Shown: one piece after another, positions 5,640 to 12,708 of the stretch
How the letters are laid out: each line of letters starts with the position of its first letter
How positions within the stretch are numbered: position 1 is the first letter of the stretch
Assembly: GCA_023247345.1 (NCBI GenBank)
Contig: JAHFGR010000016.1
Location: 1-13,322 of the forward strand
Length of the DNA stretch: 13,322 nucleotides
Direction: 5' to 3'
Source of the DNA: Microcaldota archaeon
Lineage (GTDB): Archaea; Micrarchaeota; Micrarchaeia; Anstonellales; Bilamarchaeaceae
Notes under the pieces: model-generated
The model's input: the letters and a program-made list of their open reading frames with translations, nothing else
Databases searched by the model: none
Told to the model about the DNA's origin: nothing
Program-made: the position numbers and the translations under genes

Positions 5640-7049
5640 ATGGAAAAATCTAATTCTGGTATTCTTGACAGTGAAAAGCACGAAGAGTGCGGGATAGTTG
5701 CGATTTATTCGAAAAAAGGCAAAGATGTTGCACCGCTAATTTATAATGCACTTATCGCGCTTCAGCACCGCGGACAGGATGCTGCTGGTTTTGCTGTTTT
5801 TAATAGTGATGGATTACAAACGAAAAAAGGTTTGGGTCTGGTTAGCGAAATATTCAAACCGGAAGATTTAGAGTTAAGAGGAAGTTTCGGGATAGGTCAT
5901 ACGCGTTATCCCACGAGCGGGCTAATAACACTGGCAGAAGTGCACCCGTTTATTTATGGTGATATCGCGATTGCACATAATGGACACGTCTCAAATTATA
6001 ATGTCTTAAAAAAAGAAATAGAAGATAACGGCATAAAATTAACCGGAACTGCGGATTCTGAGATAATATCAATACTTTTGAAGGATAAGATCAAATATGG
6101 ATTAGAAACAGCGATCAGATATTTGATGGAAAGGATCGATGGCGCATTTTCCAATGTCGCGATTATAGATAGTAAGATGGTTGCATTCCGCGACCCGCAC
6201 GCAATTCGGCCGCTTGTTTATGGAGAGAGCGAAGAGTTGATCTGCTTTGCCTCGGAAAGCGCTGCTCTAGATGTTAACAATATAGATTATGTTGGTGACA
6301 TTAATGGCGGCGAATACGCAGTAATTGAAAAAAATAAAGTTATTAAAAAATCAATCGCAGCAGGTGTACGAAGGCACTGTATGTTCGAATATGTTTACTT
6401 TTCAAGGCCAGACTCAATAATAAACGGACAAAATGTATTAGAAGTTAGGAAAAATTTGGGCGCACAGCTAGCAATAGAGCATCCTGCAGTCGCTGATGTG
6501 ATAGTACCGATTCCGGATACAGCGAGAAGCGCTGCTGAGGCATATTCCCGAGCTATGAACATCCCAATGGAAGAAGGACTTATAAAAAACAGATATATTG
6601 GCAGAACTTTCATAATGCCATCGCAGGATAAGCGTGCACAGGCAGTAAGGCTAAAATTAAATCCAGTAAAGAGCGTTATTGCGAATAAACGAGTCGTGCT
6701 CATAGATGATAGTATTGTCCGGGGCACAACATTAAGAGAGATCGTTAATCTAGTAAGAAACGCTGGTGCTAAGGAAATCCATCTAAGAATAACCTGCCCG
6801 CCAATCAAAGCACCGTGCTTTTACGGCGTTGACATGGCAACTTATAAAGAGCTTATCGCAGGCAATAAAGGCGTGGAAGAAATAAGAAGATTTTTGAATG
6901 TTGAAACTCTTGGTTACTTGTCCATTGAAGGTTTGAAAAAAGCGATTGGCTTGCCTGTTTGTACTGGTTGTTTAAATGAAGATTATATTACTCCTTATGC
7001 GAAAAAATTAGCTAAAGAAAAAAGAGATGATGAATTAAAGTGCGGGTAA
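5640..7049 (+). CDS. purF: Amidophosphoribosyltransferase (Fe-S type, with propeptide)
   Basis: This 469-residue enzyme catalyses the first committed step of purine synthesis, turning PRPP and glutamine into 5-phosphoribosylamine. A 16-residue propeptide precedes Cys17 in EECGIVAIYS; removal would expose the N-terminal nucleophile of the glutaminase. QHRGQDAAG, the TRYPTSG loop and AHNGHVSNY are glutaminase motifs. The phosphoribosyl site is VVLIDDSIVRGTT (about 352-364). Cys247, Cys393, Cys441 and Cys444 (CTGC near the end) match the four [4Fe-4S] ligands of the Bacillus subtilis type; Cys386 is an extra cysteine close by. The length is normal. The start at ATG 5640 fits the TATA box; a TTG at 5622 would add six residues. 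No other pur gene is nearby. The stop is one base away from the stop of the convergent variable-protein gene. Confidence 0.97.
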   Translation: MEKSNSGILDSEKHEECGIVAIYSKKGKDVAPLIYNALIALQHRGQDAAGFAVFNSDGLQTKKGLGLVSEIFKPEDLELRGSFGIGHTRYPTSGLITLAEVHPFIYGDIAIAHNGHVSNYNVLKKEIEDNGIKLTGTADSEIISILLKDKIKYGLETAIRYLMERIDGAFSNVAIIDSKMVAFRDPHAIRPLVYGESEELICFASESAALDVNNIDYVGDINGGEYAVIEKNKVIKKSIAAGVRRHCMFEYVYFSRPDSIINGQNVLEVRKNLGAQLAIEHPAVADVIVPIPDTARSAAEAYSRAMNIPMEEGLIKNRYIGRTFIMPSQDKRAQAVRLKLNPVKSVIANKRVVLIDDSIVRGTTLREIVNLVRNAGAKEIHLRITCPPIKAPCFYGVDMATYKELIAGNKGVEEIRRFLNVETLGYLSIEGLKKAIGLPVCTGCLNEDYITPYAKKLAKEKRDDELKCG

Positions 7050-7050
7050 A

Positions 7051-7887
7051 TTAAAATAATGCCAGCTTGAACATACAGGACGCCCTGTAGTACGCACCGA
7101 CGTCCTGCCTGCCGTAGTAGACGTAGCCGTCACAGGCCAGAAGACCGACATACGAAGAGCCGTTTAATCTATAGAGGTACTTAGTATTGGAATTTGCTTC
7201 CGCACTCTCACCGTGTGGAACTCCTGTTTCGGCATGTGGTATGTACCAACCATCTTTTTTAGGAAATCTTTCAATTAGATGGATATTTTCATCTGCTGCT
7301 CTTAATTCATATTTATTATTTCCTAAAGCTATTGATTCAAAATCTGGGTATACGATTACTAATGCGCAGTTTACTTTGCCTTGGAACTTAGATGGAATAT
7401 TGAAAGTTATTCCTTTAAAAAATACTTCTTCGTCGAATGGCACATCTGGTTTCTCATAAATAATTAAAGTACCAGTCCGTACTGGGTAATTTTCTTCTAA
7501 ATATTTTTTATCTTTTCTGCCTTTTGTTTCTGTTAAGATTCGGTCATGAACAAAATTTGGAACTATTATACTTCCTTCTTGCTTGGCTAAGGCAAGCGCT
7601 TGTAAGAAATTTAGATCACGACGGAATTCGATTACTTGCAATGCCTGCTCTGGATCCATTTCTCTTAGCATTTGTCTTCTCGCACGTAAGCGATCTAGTT
7701 CCGTTCCATCTATCTTCAACCCTCTAACATCGTGCTTTTCCATTGGGCCGTATCTGCCAAAGCGGCTAGCTGCTGCCATAGGCTGTAGACTATGAGCTGT
7801 AAAGTTTAGGGTGGAAGGTTTAGGTCTTACTGCTTCTACCCTCCTGCCTCCAGCATCATGTCTATTGCTTCTAGCCATTAATCGCAT
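7051..7887 (-). CDS. DGR-type variable protein B (C-terminal hypervariable domain)
   Basis: This 278-residue paralogue of the protein at 262-1086 shares its body: a basic N-terminus; EQALQVIEFRRDLNFLQALALAK in two adjoining pieces around residues 80-102; VPNFVHDRIL; the TGTLIIY strand; IPSKFQGKVNCALVI; and RFPKKDGWY. The last ~27 residues (252-278) hold the anchors RQ-x-V-x-A-x-x-R-x-x-x-x-F with different residues between them and end almost at the stop, so it lacks the eight extra residues seen in protein A. Nothing suggests an enzyme; a ligand-binding C-type-lectin-like target is inferred from the DGR family. Its stop codon lies one base past the purF stop, so any template-primed copying into this region would border purF coding sequence. 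The start at 7887 fits the TATA element at 7909-7920. Confidence 0.75.
   Translation of the reverse strand: MRLMARSNRHDAGGRRVEAVRPKPSTLNFTAHSLQPMAAASRFGRYGPMEKHDVRGLKIDGTELDRLRARRQMLREMDPEQALQVIEFRRDLNFLQALALAKQEGSIIVPNFVHDRILTETKGRKDKKYLEENYPVRTGTLIIYEKPDVPFDEEVFFKGITFNIPSKFQGKVNCALVIVYPDFESIALGNNKYELRAADENIHLIERFPKKDGWYIPHAETGVPHGESAEANSNTKYLYRLNGSSYVGLLACDGYVYYGRQDVGAYYRASCMFKLALF
7069..7146 (-). other. Putative DGR variable region of protein B
   Basis: Residues 253-259 are seven consecutive codons ending in C (D, G, Y, V, Y, Y, G). Anchor codons AGG-CAG, GTC, GCG, AGG and TTC are the same as in protein A, while the codons between them differ. By hand count 39 of 66 bases from residue 252 to 273 are G or C, against an AT-rich gene body. 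This fits a sequence copied from a template rich in AAC codons with adenine substitutions. The downstream flank runs straight into the antisense of purF. Confidence 0.65.
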
Positions 7888-7908
7888 GCTAATGCTATTG
7901 AAAACAAA

Positions 7909-7920
7909 TGTTTTAAAAAG
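7909..7920. promoter_or_regulatory. Shared symmetric TATA element for two divergent genes
   Basis: The core TTTTAAAA (7911-7918) is its own complement. Its centre is about 27 bases from the minus-strand ATG at 7887 and about 26 bases from the plus-strand ATG at 7941, so it could seat TBP for leaderless transcripts in both directions. This spacing is the reason for choosing ATG 7941 over the in-frame GTG at 7920, which lies inside the element. Confidence 0.55.
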
Positions 7921-7940
7921 TGTCTATTTATAACCATAAT

Positions 7941-8921
7941 ATGGCAGTTCCTTGTTTAGAAATCAGATTCAGAACCAAAAGAGAAGAACATCCGGTAGCA
8001 GTACCTAACAATGAACCAGTTGCTTTTTTCAAAAGAAAGGCAACCGGGCTAATAGACGTATCAGAATTAAAAAAACCAGAAATCGACCCTTTTGCGGATA
8101 AGTTCGGAACAATAGAAAGAGAAGTAGTGGCAAGAGTATTAATATCTAGAACTAGAAATCACAAGACAATGAGCATCGATGGTGATCGGACAGAATTGCT
8201 ACACGCTGCATTATTTCTAATTGATAATTTGCCACCTACTAACGCAATGCCGTATACGTTCGGGTTAAGAAATCCGGAAATTAGAGTGAGAATGGATCAA
8301 ACTTACGAAAGAAAAAGCGATTCACTCCATTGCGCTGGGGACTTACTTTTTGTAAGAACTGCTGACGGATCCTATCGTATCAGAGAATATGAAGAAGCGA
8401 GCTTAATAGCAATAGCAACACTTAGACTATTAGGTTATGATGCAAAACTTTCATGCTTAAACGTAGCTTCAACGCGGTTGGTCACAGACAGCATATCTCA
8501 GGGAAGGGCACCTGCAATAGCAGTGATAAATCCGTTTAGAGGATGTTCTCTGGCGACGTTTTCGCTTTCTTTTATCCATCCGCGTATAAATAGTGTTGAG
8601 ATTTATTCAGATAATGCAGCAGTCTCTTATTTGTATACAAATGCAGCTAGAAACAAGTTAATTAAATTAAAAGCTGGGGAAGGCAAACAATCCAGAGAGG
8701 ATACTATGAACGCGATATATGATATTTGCAATTTATTTAGAAAGGCAATAGACATAGACCCTATTGCGCCATGGATTCAGATATTTATGAAGGATTTGGT
8801 AGCATTCAAATTTAATAAAGATATTAAAGACGCGTTAGCAAGAGAAATGGAGCTCATGCAAGCAAATATACCAACAGAAGCGATACGCATAATTGGCATA
8901 CCTGGCAGCATGCCATCATAA
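7941..8921 (+). CDS. Hypothetical protein, unrecognised
   Basis: This 326-residue protein has no family I can name. It starts MAVPCLEIRF, with the ATG placed by the TATA element about 26 bases upstream. Residues about 150-225 form a mixed alpha/beta region: EYEEASLIAIATLRLLGYDA, then an AIAVINPF strand, then SFIHPRINSVEIYSDN. The helix followed by GYDAKL and a later His (about 213) and Asp (about 224) faintly recall a transglutaminase or papain-like core, but the expected Cys at the helix start is replaced by an acidic residue. The C-terminal 80 residues are helical and charged. There is no TM segment or signal peptide. It is divergent from variable protein B and overlaps the Dph6-like gene by six bases at the 3' end. 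Confidence 0.7.
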   Translation: MAVPCLEIRFRTKREEHPVAVPNNEPVAFFKRKATGLIDVSELKKPEIDPFADKFGTIEREVVARVLISRTRNHKTMSIDGDRTELLHAALFLIDNLPPTNAMPYTFGLRNPEIRVRMDQTYERKSDSLHCAGDLLFVRTADGSYRIREYEEASLIAIATLRLLGYDAKLSCLNVASTRLVTDSISQGRAPAIAVINPFRGCSLATFSLSFIHPRINSVEIYSDNAAVSYLYTNAARNKLIKLKAGEGKQSREDTMNAIYDICNLFRKAIDIDPIAPWIQIFMKDLVAFKFNKDIKDALAREMELMQANIPTEAIRIIGIPGSMPS

Positions 8922-9530
8922 AATCTCTGCCTCACCGCGAGTTTTGTCCCATTTCTTTTTCCAGCCTTTTATTCTGATTTTATTTTTGAAAAAAGGCGCA
9001 TTAGCAACATACGTTTCGCCTTCTCCGCCTTCTAAAAATGGATGGATGTTTTTTATTTCCGCACTGGTTAGTTTTTCGAATCTTTCGCCTAGCCATTGCT
9101 CACCCAAACCTTCAGCTGCAACTGCGGTTATATAAATTTCAAAATATTCCAGAAGTTCGCGCATAAGCTCGTCTTCTTTATGCCACAAAGGCGCATAGGT
9201 TGGGATGCCTAGTTCCTCTCCTAGTCTATCGATTCTACGGCGCTGATATTCGCTAGCAATCGCACCTGCAACTATGCCTTCGACTCGCAACTTAACTAGC
9301 AGTTTTTTCAAATTTTCATGCCAATGCGCATCATCAGTCTCTAAAAAATATTGCCTAATGCCTAAAGCTTCTGCCTGTAGTTTTGTTTTATCAATATTTG
9401 GATGATGAAACATCATTGAATAGCGCTCGGGCCTGATAGTAATTAGAACTGGATCAAAGCCTTGCGTGAGCGACCAGAATAAAGCGAAATTTGAATCTTT
9501 GCCGCCTGAATATAATACTGCAATGTGCAT
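8916..9530 (-). CDS. Diphthine-ammonia ligase-like ATP pyrophosphatase (Dph6/MJ0570 family)
   Basis: This 204-residue protein starts MHIAVLYSGGKDS; the frame stays open for 18 codons upstream, but the TATA box and the family start favour the ATG at 9530. SGGKDS (8-13) is the PP-loop of N-type ATP pyrophosphatases. The later GGEGET motif (about 168-173) followed by NAPFF corresponds to the GGE-x-ET signature of the Dph6 family. Dph6 amidates diphthine on translation elongation factor 2, the last step of diphthamide synthesis in archaea and eukaryotes. The length is that of the short archaeal form. No other dph gene is present. It overlaps the 3' end of the convergent plus-strand gene by six bases. 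The family is certain; the exact substrate rests on the family. Confidence 0.88.
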   Translation of the reverse strand: MHIAVLYSGGKDSNFALFWSLTQGFDPVLITIRPERYSMMFHHPNIDKTKLQAEALGIRQYFLETDDAHWHENLKKLLVKLRVEGIVAGAIASEYQRRRIDRLGEELGIPTYAPLWHKEDELMRELLEYFEIYITAVAAEGLGEQWLGERFEKLTSAEIKNIHPFLEGGEGETYVANAPFFKNKIRIKGWKKKWDKTRGEAEIL

Positions 9531-9549
9531 GCATTCGATTATGGCACTA

Positions 9550-9570
9550 CTATTTATATACCTTTCGCCA
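9550..9570 (-). promoter_or_regulatory. BRE/TATA promoter of the Dph6-like gene
   Basis: On the minus strand a purine-rich GCGAAAG (BRE-like) is followed directly by GTATATAAATAG, centred about 26 bases upstream of the ATG at 9530. This is the clearest archaeal promoter in the window and supports a leaderless mRNA starting at or next to that ATG. Confidence 0.65.
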
Positions 9571-9605
9571 CATTTAGTAACCACCTAATTAGATAAATTA
9601 ACAAA

Positions 9606-9611
9606 GGTGAT
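9606..9611 (+). promoter_or_regulatory. Shine-Dalgarno site of the MBL-fold gene
   Basis: GGTGAT matches the archaeal anti-Shine-Dalgarno and lies three bases before the ATG at 9615, a tight spacing. Unlike many neighbours, this gene therefore seems to have a leadered transcript. Confidence 0.6.
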
Positions 9612-9614
9612 ATA

Positions 9615-10739
9615 ATGGCAGAACCTGTTATGCGTGTAAAATATTGGGGGGTAAGAGGAAGTATTCCTACTCCGTTATCTGGTGCAGATGTAAGAAAAAA
9701 ACATGAAGCTCTAGTTGATAGATTAGTTACTCATGGGGTAGAAAACGTTTTAGATGCAAATGGAAAAGTAGACAAAACAAAATTAGCTGCTTTTTTAGAT
9801 GCTCAACCACCTTCAGTAAGCGGAACATATGGTGGAAATACAACTTCAGTAGAAGTACAAGTAAAAGATTCGCCATTAATTATGATTGATTGCGGAACAG
9901 GCGCAAGATTGCTTGGTTTAGAATTAATGAAGAGACTTTTTGGAGCAGAGAAAAAATTTAATCCTTTGGATAACCGCCATGGTATTACGCCGGAAGAAGG
10001 TAAGGAAGTGCATTTGTTCCAATCACATTTACACTGGGATCATATTCAGGGATTTCCATTTTTCATTCCTGGATTCGTTCCTGGGACAAGAATACATATA
10101 TATGGAAGAGCAAATGCAAGTAAAAAGCTAGAAGAAGCACTTGCAGGTCAACAGGAATTTCCAAATTTCCCGGTAGAGTTTCGGGCCATGTCTGCGGCAA
10201 TAACATTCCATGAAATGGAAAGGTTTAACACGGCAAAACAAACAGTTGGTACTGCAACAGTTATTCCTATGGAACTTTCTCATCCTGACGGGGTATTTGC
10301 ATATAGAATAGAGGTACCATACGATGAGCCTACTGGCCCTAGTTCAGCTGTAGTTAAACATACCTCATTTGTTTTTGCAACAGATACAGAGCATCGCGAT
10401 ATTGTTGATCCGAGATTACTAGAGCTTGCAAAAGACGCAAAAGTTTTATACTATGATTCGCAATATACACCAGAAGAGTACGCAGGTCCGCGAGGCAGAG
10501 CAACAAGTAAAATAGATTGGGGGCACAGTACATTTATCTGGGCAGTTAGAACTGCATTAGCAGCTAATGTCCCGCTAGTTGTATTAGGCCATCATGAACC
10601 AGTACGAGATGACTTTGGTTTGGAAGAACTACTAGTACGAGCACGAACGTTTAAAGAAGAACAACTTCGCTTACCAGAAAATGCAGGTAAGAGATTAGAA
10701 GTCGAACTAGCCAGAGAAGGAATGGTTCACGAATTCTAA
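9615..10739 (+). CDS. MBL-fold metallohydrolase
   Basis: This is a 374-residue protein of the metallo-beta-lactamase superfamily. The metal ligands are visible: HxHxDH as H138-L-H140-W-D142-H143 in SHLHWDHIQGFPFF, His223 in ELSHPDG, Asp257 in FATDTEH, and a late His in VLGHHEP (326/327). It starts with the typical VKYWGVRGSIPTP strand and GTYGGNTTSVEV, followed by LIMIDCGTG, a subgroup often annotated as 'MBL fold metallo-hydrolase' or beta-lactamase domain 2. An insert of about 40 residues lies between the first strand and GTYGGNT. There are no KH, beta-CASP or rhodanese domains. A two-metal hydrolase, possibly of a phosphodiester or cyclic nucleotide, is expected from the family; the substrate cannot be read from the sequence. 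It stands alone with its own Shine-Dalgarno. Confidence 0.88.
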   Translation: MAEPVMRVKYWGVRGSIPTPLSGADVRKKHEALVDRLVTHGVENVLDANGKVDKTKLAAFLDAQPPSVSGTYGGNTTSVEVQVKDSPLIMIDCGTGARLLGLELMKRLFGAEKKFNPLDNRHGITPEEGKEVHLFQSHLHWDHIQGFPFFIPGFVPGTRIHIYGRANASKKLEEALAGQQEFPNFPVEFRAMSAAITFHEMERFNTAKQTVGTATVIPMELSHPDGVFAYRIEVPYDEPTGPSSAVVKHTSFVFATDTEHRDIVDPRLLELAKDAKVLYYDSQYTPEEYAGPRGRATSKIDWGHSTFIWAVRTALAANVPLVVLGHHEPVRDDFGLEELLVRARTFKEEQLRLPENAGKRLEVELAREGMVHEF

Positions 10740-10763
10740 TTTTTCCTTTTTTAATTTAATTTC
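10737..10763 (+). terminator. T-rich termination stretch between convergent genes
   Basis: After the MBL-gene stop the plus strand carries several runs of T (TTTTTCC, TTTTTT, then AATTTAATTTC) and no stem-loop. Oligo-T tracts are enough to end archaeal transcription. The 24-base gap also receives the 3' end of the minus-strand ACT-like gene. Confidence 0.4.
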
Positions 10764-11429
10764 TTATTGTAATTTCTGATGACAAAGTTCGAAAAGCGTT
10801 TGGTATGCTTTAAGCAGATCTTTTTCTTCTACAAAAATCAGCATTTCAGGCACGCAGCTCATTATCTCGTACATAACTACATTATTCAGCATTAGCTCAG
10901 TTGTCAAAACTAATACTATACCAGGTGTCTTCACTGCTTCTGGGTGAAGATGCATGTTTATTTCTGCTAAATCTTTTTGCACATTCAGAATAATATTTTT
11001 AGGGATGAGATCTAAAATTTTAGCTGTGTTTTTTTCATCGACGAGAATCTTGATCGATTCCTCGCCTTGTACTATGCGGAGCGTTTCGCCACGCTCGAAA
11101 TTAACTACTGAAAAAATTTCTGGCAAAACATCGTTCGCTTCTTTTCCTTTTGCTAATGCGATGTTAGCAACATGGCTACGAGTAGTTAGCGTAGATTGGC
11201 TGACGATCCTGCGAGCGAGCTCGAATTTATCTCGAAATTTGCTTTCTTTGGGGTATCTTCTGATTGCAGATATTATCGAATCTTCGCTTGCTTCAATACT
11301 TCTAGTATCTAATTGTTTTGCGATGTATCTTGCGAGCGCCCGAACATTTATGAAATCACGCTGTAGATCGAGCTGAATACTTGGGTCTTTTTCTATTATC
11401 TTCCATACTTCATGTTGAATATTTGTCAT
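10764..11429 (-). CDS. Putative HTH/ACT-like regulator
   Basis: This is a 221-residue protein. The N-terminal ~95 residues are all-helical with NVRALARYIAKQL and SEDSIISAIRRYP, which look like a small winged-helix or HTH unit. Residues about 100-221 show two babb-type halves (ETLRIVQGEESIKILVD and GIVLVLTTELMLNNVVMY), ending in CVPEMLIFVEEKDLLKAYQTL. This resembles paired ACT domains, as seen in archaeal proteins annotated as ACT-domain regulators. ACT domains bind small ligands such as amino acids, so a ligand-responsive repressor or activator is a reasonable guess. It is divergent from a three-gene set starting at 11547; repeated TTTATGTCA 9-mers lie in the shared region. The domain call comes from pattern reading, not from a search. 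Confidence 0.6.
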   Translation of the reverse strand: MTNIQHEVWKIIEKDPSIQLDLQRDFINVRALARYIAKQLDTRSIEASEDSIISAIRRYPKESKFRDKFELARRIVSQSTLTTRSHVANIALAKGKEANDVLPEIFSVVNFERGETLRIVQGEESIKILVDEKNTAKILDLIPKNIILNVQKDLAEINMHLHPEAVKTPGIVLVLTTELMLNNVVMYEIMSCVPEMLIFVEEKDLLKAYQTLFELCHQKLQ

Positions 11430-11439
11430 ATTTCTAATA

Positions 11440-11477
11440 TTTATGTCAAAATCTATTTAAATCTATCATTTATGTCA
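11440..11477. repeat. Direct 9-mer repeat in the divergent promoter, candidate operator
   Basis: TTTATGTCA occurs at 11440-11448 and again at 11469-11477, 29 bases apart start to start, flanking the minus-strand TATA-like TTTAAA at 11456-11461. A weaker relative, TTTGTCA, lies at 11422-11428 over the start of the regulator gene. Copies on both sides of a TATA box, next to a putative regulator gene, suggest autoregulation. Confidence 0.45.
11454..11463 (-). promoter_or_regulatory. TATA box for the HTH/ACT-like gene
   Basis: GATTTAAATA on the minus strand is centred about 29 bases upstream of the ATG at 11429, close to leaderless spacing. Confidence 0.45.
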
Positions 11478-11490
11478 CAAAATATAAATA
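11478..11490 (+). promoter_or_regulatory. TATA box for the three-gene plus-strand set
   Basis: CAAAATATAAATA is followed about 60 bases later by the ATG at 11547, leaving a leader of roughly 35 bases that holds the Shine-Dalgarno GAGGTG at 11535-11540. It abuts the second TTTATGTCA repeat. Confidence 0.5.
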
Positions 11491-11546
11491 AAACAGCCAC
11501 GTAATAACATTAGAAAACATGAAAAACCAAAAATGAGGTGGTTGAA

Positions 11547-11771
11547 ATGAAAAACAAAATCAAAGAGAGCAAGAAGATCGTGCAAAAGATTCACGAGATC
11601 ATAGAGGAAATGAAATTGAATCCTGAGATAACAAAGGACAACTCGCAAGTAATTCGGGAGGTTTTTGCTGCAATTGCAGCAACCTCGCAAGAAGATTCTA
11701 CGGTAAGAATCGTAGCGATGAACGGAATAATCGAAATTGAAAGAGGTTATGAAAATGGTCGGAACAAATGA
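11547..11771 (+). CDS. UPF0147-like small helical protein
   Basis: This 74-residue, highly charged, all-helical protein has its start at the ATG of MKNKIKESKK, six bases after GAGGTG; an in-frame GTG at 11538 lies inside that site. The stretch IVQKIHEIIEE, the NPEITKDN turn and then QEDSTVRIVAMNGIIEIE follow the two-hairpin pattern of archaeal UPF0147 proteins (helix, P-x-x-I, helix, then an acidic turn with VR and a second hairpin). The family's usual length is about 85-90 residues and its closing asparagine/proline-rich turn is missing, so it is divergent or shortened. The function of the family is unknown to me. It overlaps the next gene by 17 bases. Confidence 0.5.
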   Translation: MKNKIKESKKIVQKIHEIIEEMKLNPEITKDNSQVIREVFAAIAATSQEDSTVRIVAMNGIIEIERGYENGRNK

Positions 11772-12255
11772 TAGAATTGCGATACAGATGGAACGAAATC
11801 CACCGAAGAAAGGCGATTGTATACCTACTGCCAAAGCTGTTCGAAAAGCAACTAGGAAAGCAGCAGAAAAAGCGAAATCTGAACCAGAATCAATCGATCG
11901 CTCTGCTGAAAGACGCGTTGAAATTTTCCGTGCAGTAATTAAGGAACGCTTCGCGGGATTTGGAATTGATAGAATTGATGAAATTCCTATGATTACTACC
12001 ATAACTCCAGACAGACAAGCGATCATCGGAAAAATCGCAGATAAAGAAGAAGCGGTAAATGAGAGAACGAAAACAATCGAAGAAGTCACGACAACAATTG
12101 CGGCGAGCGGGTGTTGGAACTCGATATTCGAACAGACTATATTATATGTTCTTGATAAAATTGTTAATGATAAGAGCGAAACGCCAGCAATCCAAGAAGC
12201 AACAAGAAGAGCAAGAGAAGCTATAGCTAGAAATGAATATCAGGGGATATTTTAG
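11755..12255 (+). CDS. Charged helical hypothetical protein
   Basis: This 166-residue protein is not recognised. The start is placed at the ATG of MVGTNDRIAIQM, seven bases after GAGGT (11743-11747); an earlier ATG at 11749 would leave only one base. It is rich in Ala, Arg, Lys, Glu and Ile, with helices at about 25-45 (AVRKATRKAAEKAK), 50-68 and 95-120. The final part, TILYVLDKIVNDKSE followed by TPAIQEATRRAREAIA, resembles the first hairpin of UPF0147-type proteins, as in the gene before it. No TM segment is seen. It overlaps the upstream gene by 17 bases and is 12 bases from the GNAT gene, so the three are probably one operon. A minus-strand open frame covers part of it but lacks start signals. 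Confidence 0.6.
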   Translation: MVGTNDRIAIQMERNPPKKGDCIPTAKAVRKATRKAAEKAKSEPESIDRSAERRVEIFRAVIKERFAGFGIDRIDEIPMITTITPDRQAIIGKIADKEEAVNERTKTIEEVTTTIAASGCWNSIFEQTILYVLDKIVNDKSETPAIQEATRRAREAIARNEYQGIF

Positions 12256-12267
12256 TTAGGGATTGAT

Positions 12268-12708
12268 ATGAGTAAACCTGAAATCAAAATAGTAGACGAT
12301 CATAATGAACTAAGAGAAGCGTTGGAAATCCGTAGAATAGTTTTTATCGAAGAACAGAACGTACCAGAGCAGCGCGAGCGAGATGAATACGACAAAGAAG
12401 CAACTCAGGTTATTCTTAGAGTTAACGGCAAGGCAGTTGGAACCGCACGTTTCCGCTTTATCGATAAAGAGAAGCAAAAAATCAAGATTGAAAGAATGGC
12501 GATTCTAAAGGAATTTCGCGGAAATGGTTTTGGAGAGAAAATCATGCGGTTCATAGAAGAATGTGGAAAAAAACAAGGTGTAAAACAACTAGTTTTGCAT
12601 AGCCAATGGCATGCAAGAGGCTTTTATGAAAAATTTGGATTTAAACAGCGCGGAAAAATTTTCATGGACGCTGACATTGAACATATTGAAATGACTAAAA
12701 ATTTATAA
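12268..12708 (+). CDS. GNAT-family N-acetyltransferase (ElaA-like)
   Basis: This 146-residue protein has the full GNAT core. RRIVFIEEQNVPEQRERDE near residues 22-40, with an Arg followed by VF-x-EEQ, is typical of ElaA-type members. VGTARFRF, KIERMAILKEF, then RGNGFGEKIM (about 89-98) form strand 4 and the acetyl-CoA pyrophosphate loop of the R/Q-x-x-G-x-G type. LVLHSQWHARGFYEKFGF is the substrate-side helix and strand. It transfers acetyl from acetyl-CoA to an amine; the substrate is unknown. It is the last gene of the three-gene set, 12 bases after the previous stop, and its stop interlocks with that of the convergent gene (TTATAA, 12703-12708). Confidence 0.88.
   Translation: MSKPEIKIVDDHNELREALEIRRIVFIEEQNVPEQRERDEYDKEATQVILRVNGKAVGTARFRFIDKEKQKIKIERMAILKEFRGNGFGEKIMRFIEECGKKQGVKQLVLHSQWHARGFYEKFGFKQRGKIFMDADIEHIEMTKNL

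Noticed and set aside
6395..6808. Minus-strand open frame of 137 codons inside purF
   Set aside because: It lies wholly within the clearly identified purF coding sequence and has no promoter or ribosome site.
9531..9584. 18-codon N-terminal extension of the Dph6-like protein
   Set aside because: The extension would cover the BRE/TATA promoter; the family begins directly before the SGGKDS loop.
11475..12089. Long minus-strand open frame of 204 codons
   Set aside because: It is antisense to two plus-strand genes that have Shine-Dalgarno sites and a sensible operon layout. Its protein is a low-information Phe/Ile/Leu/Ser mix with no start signal.
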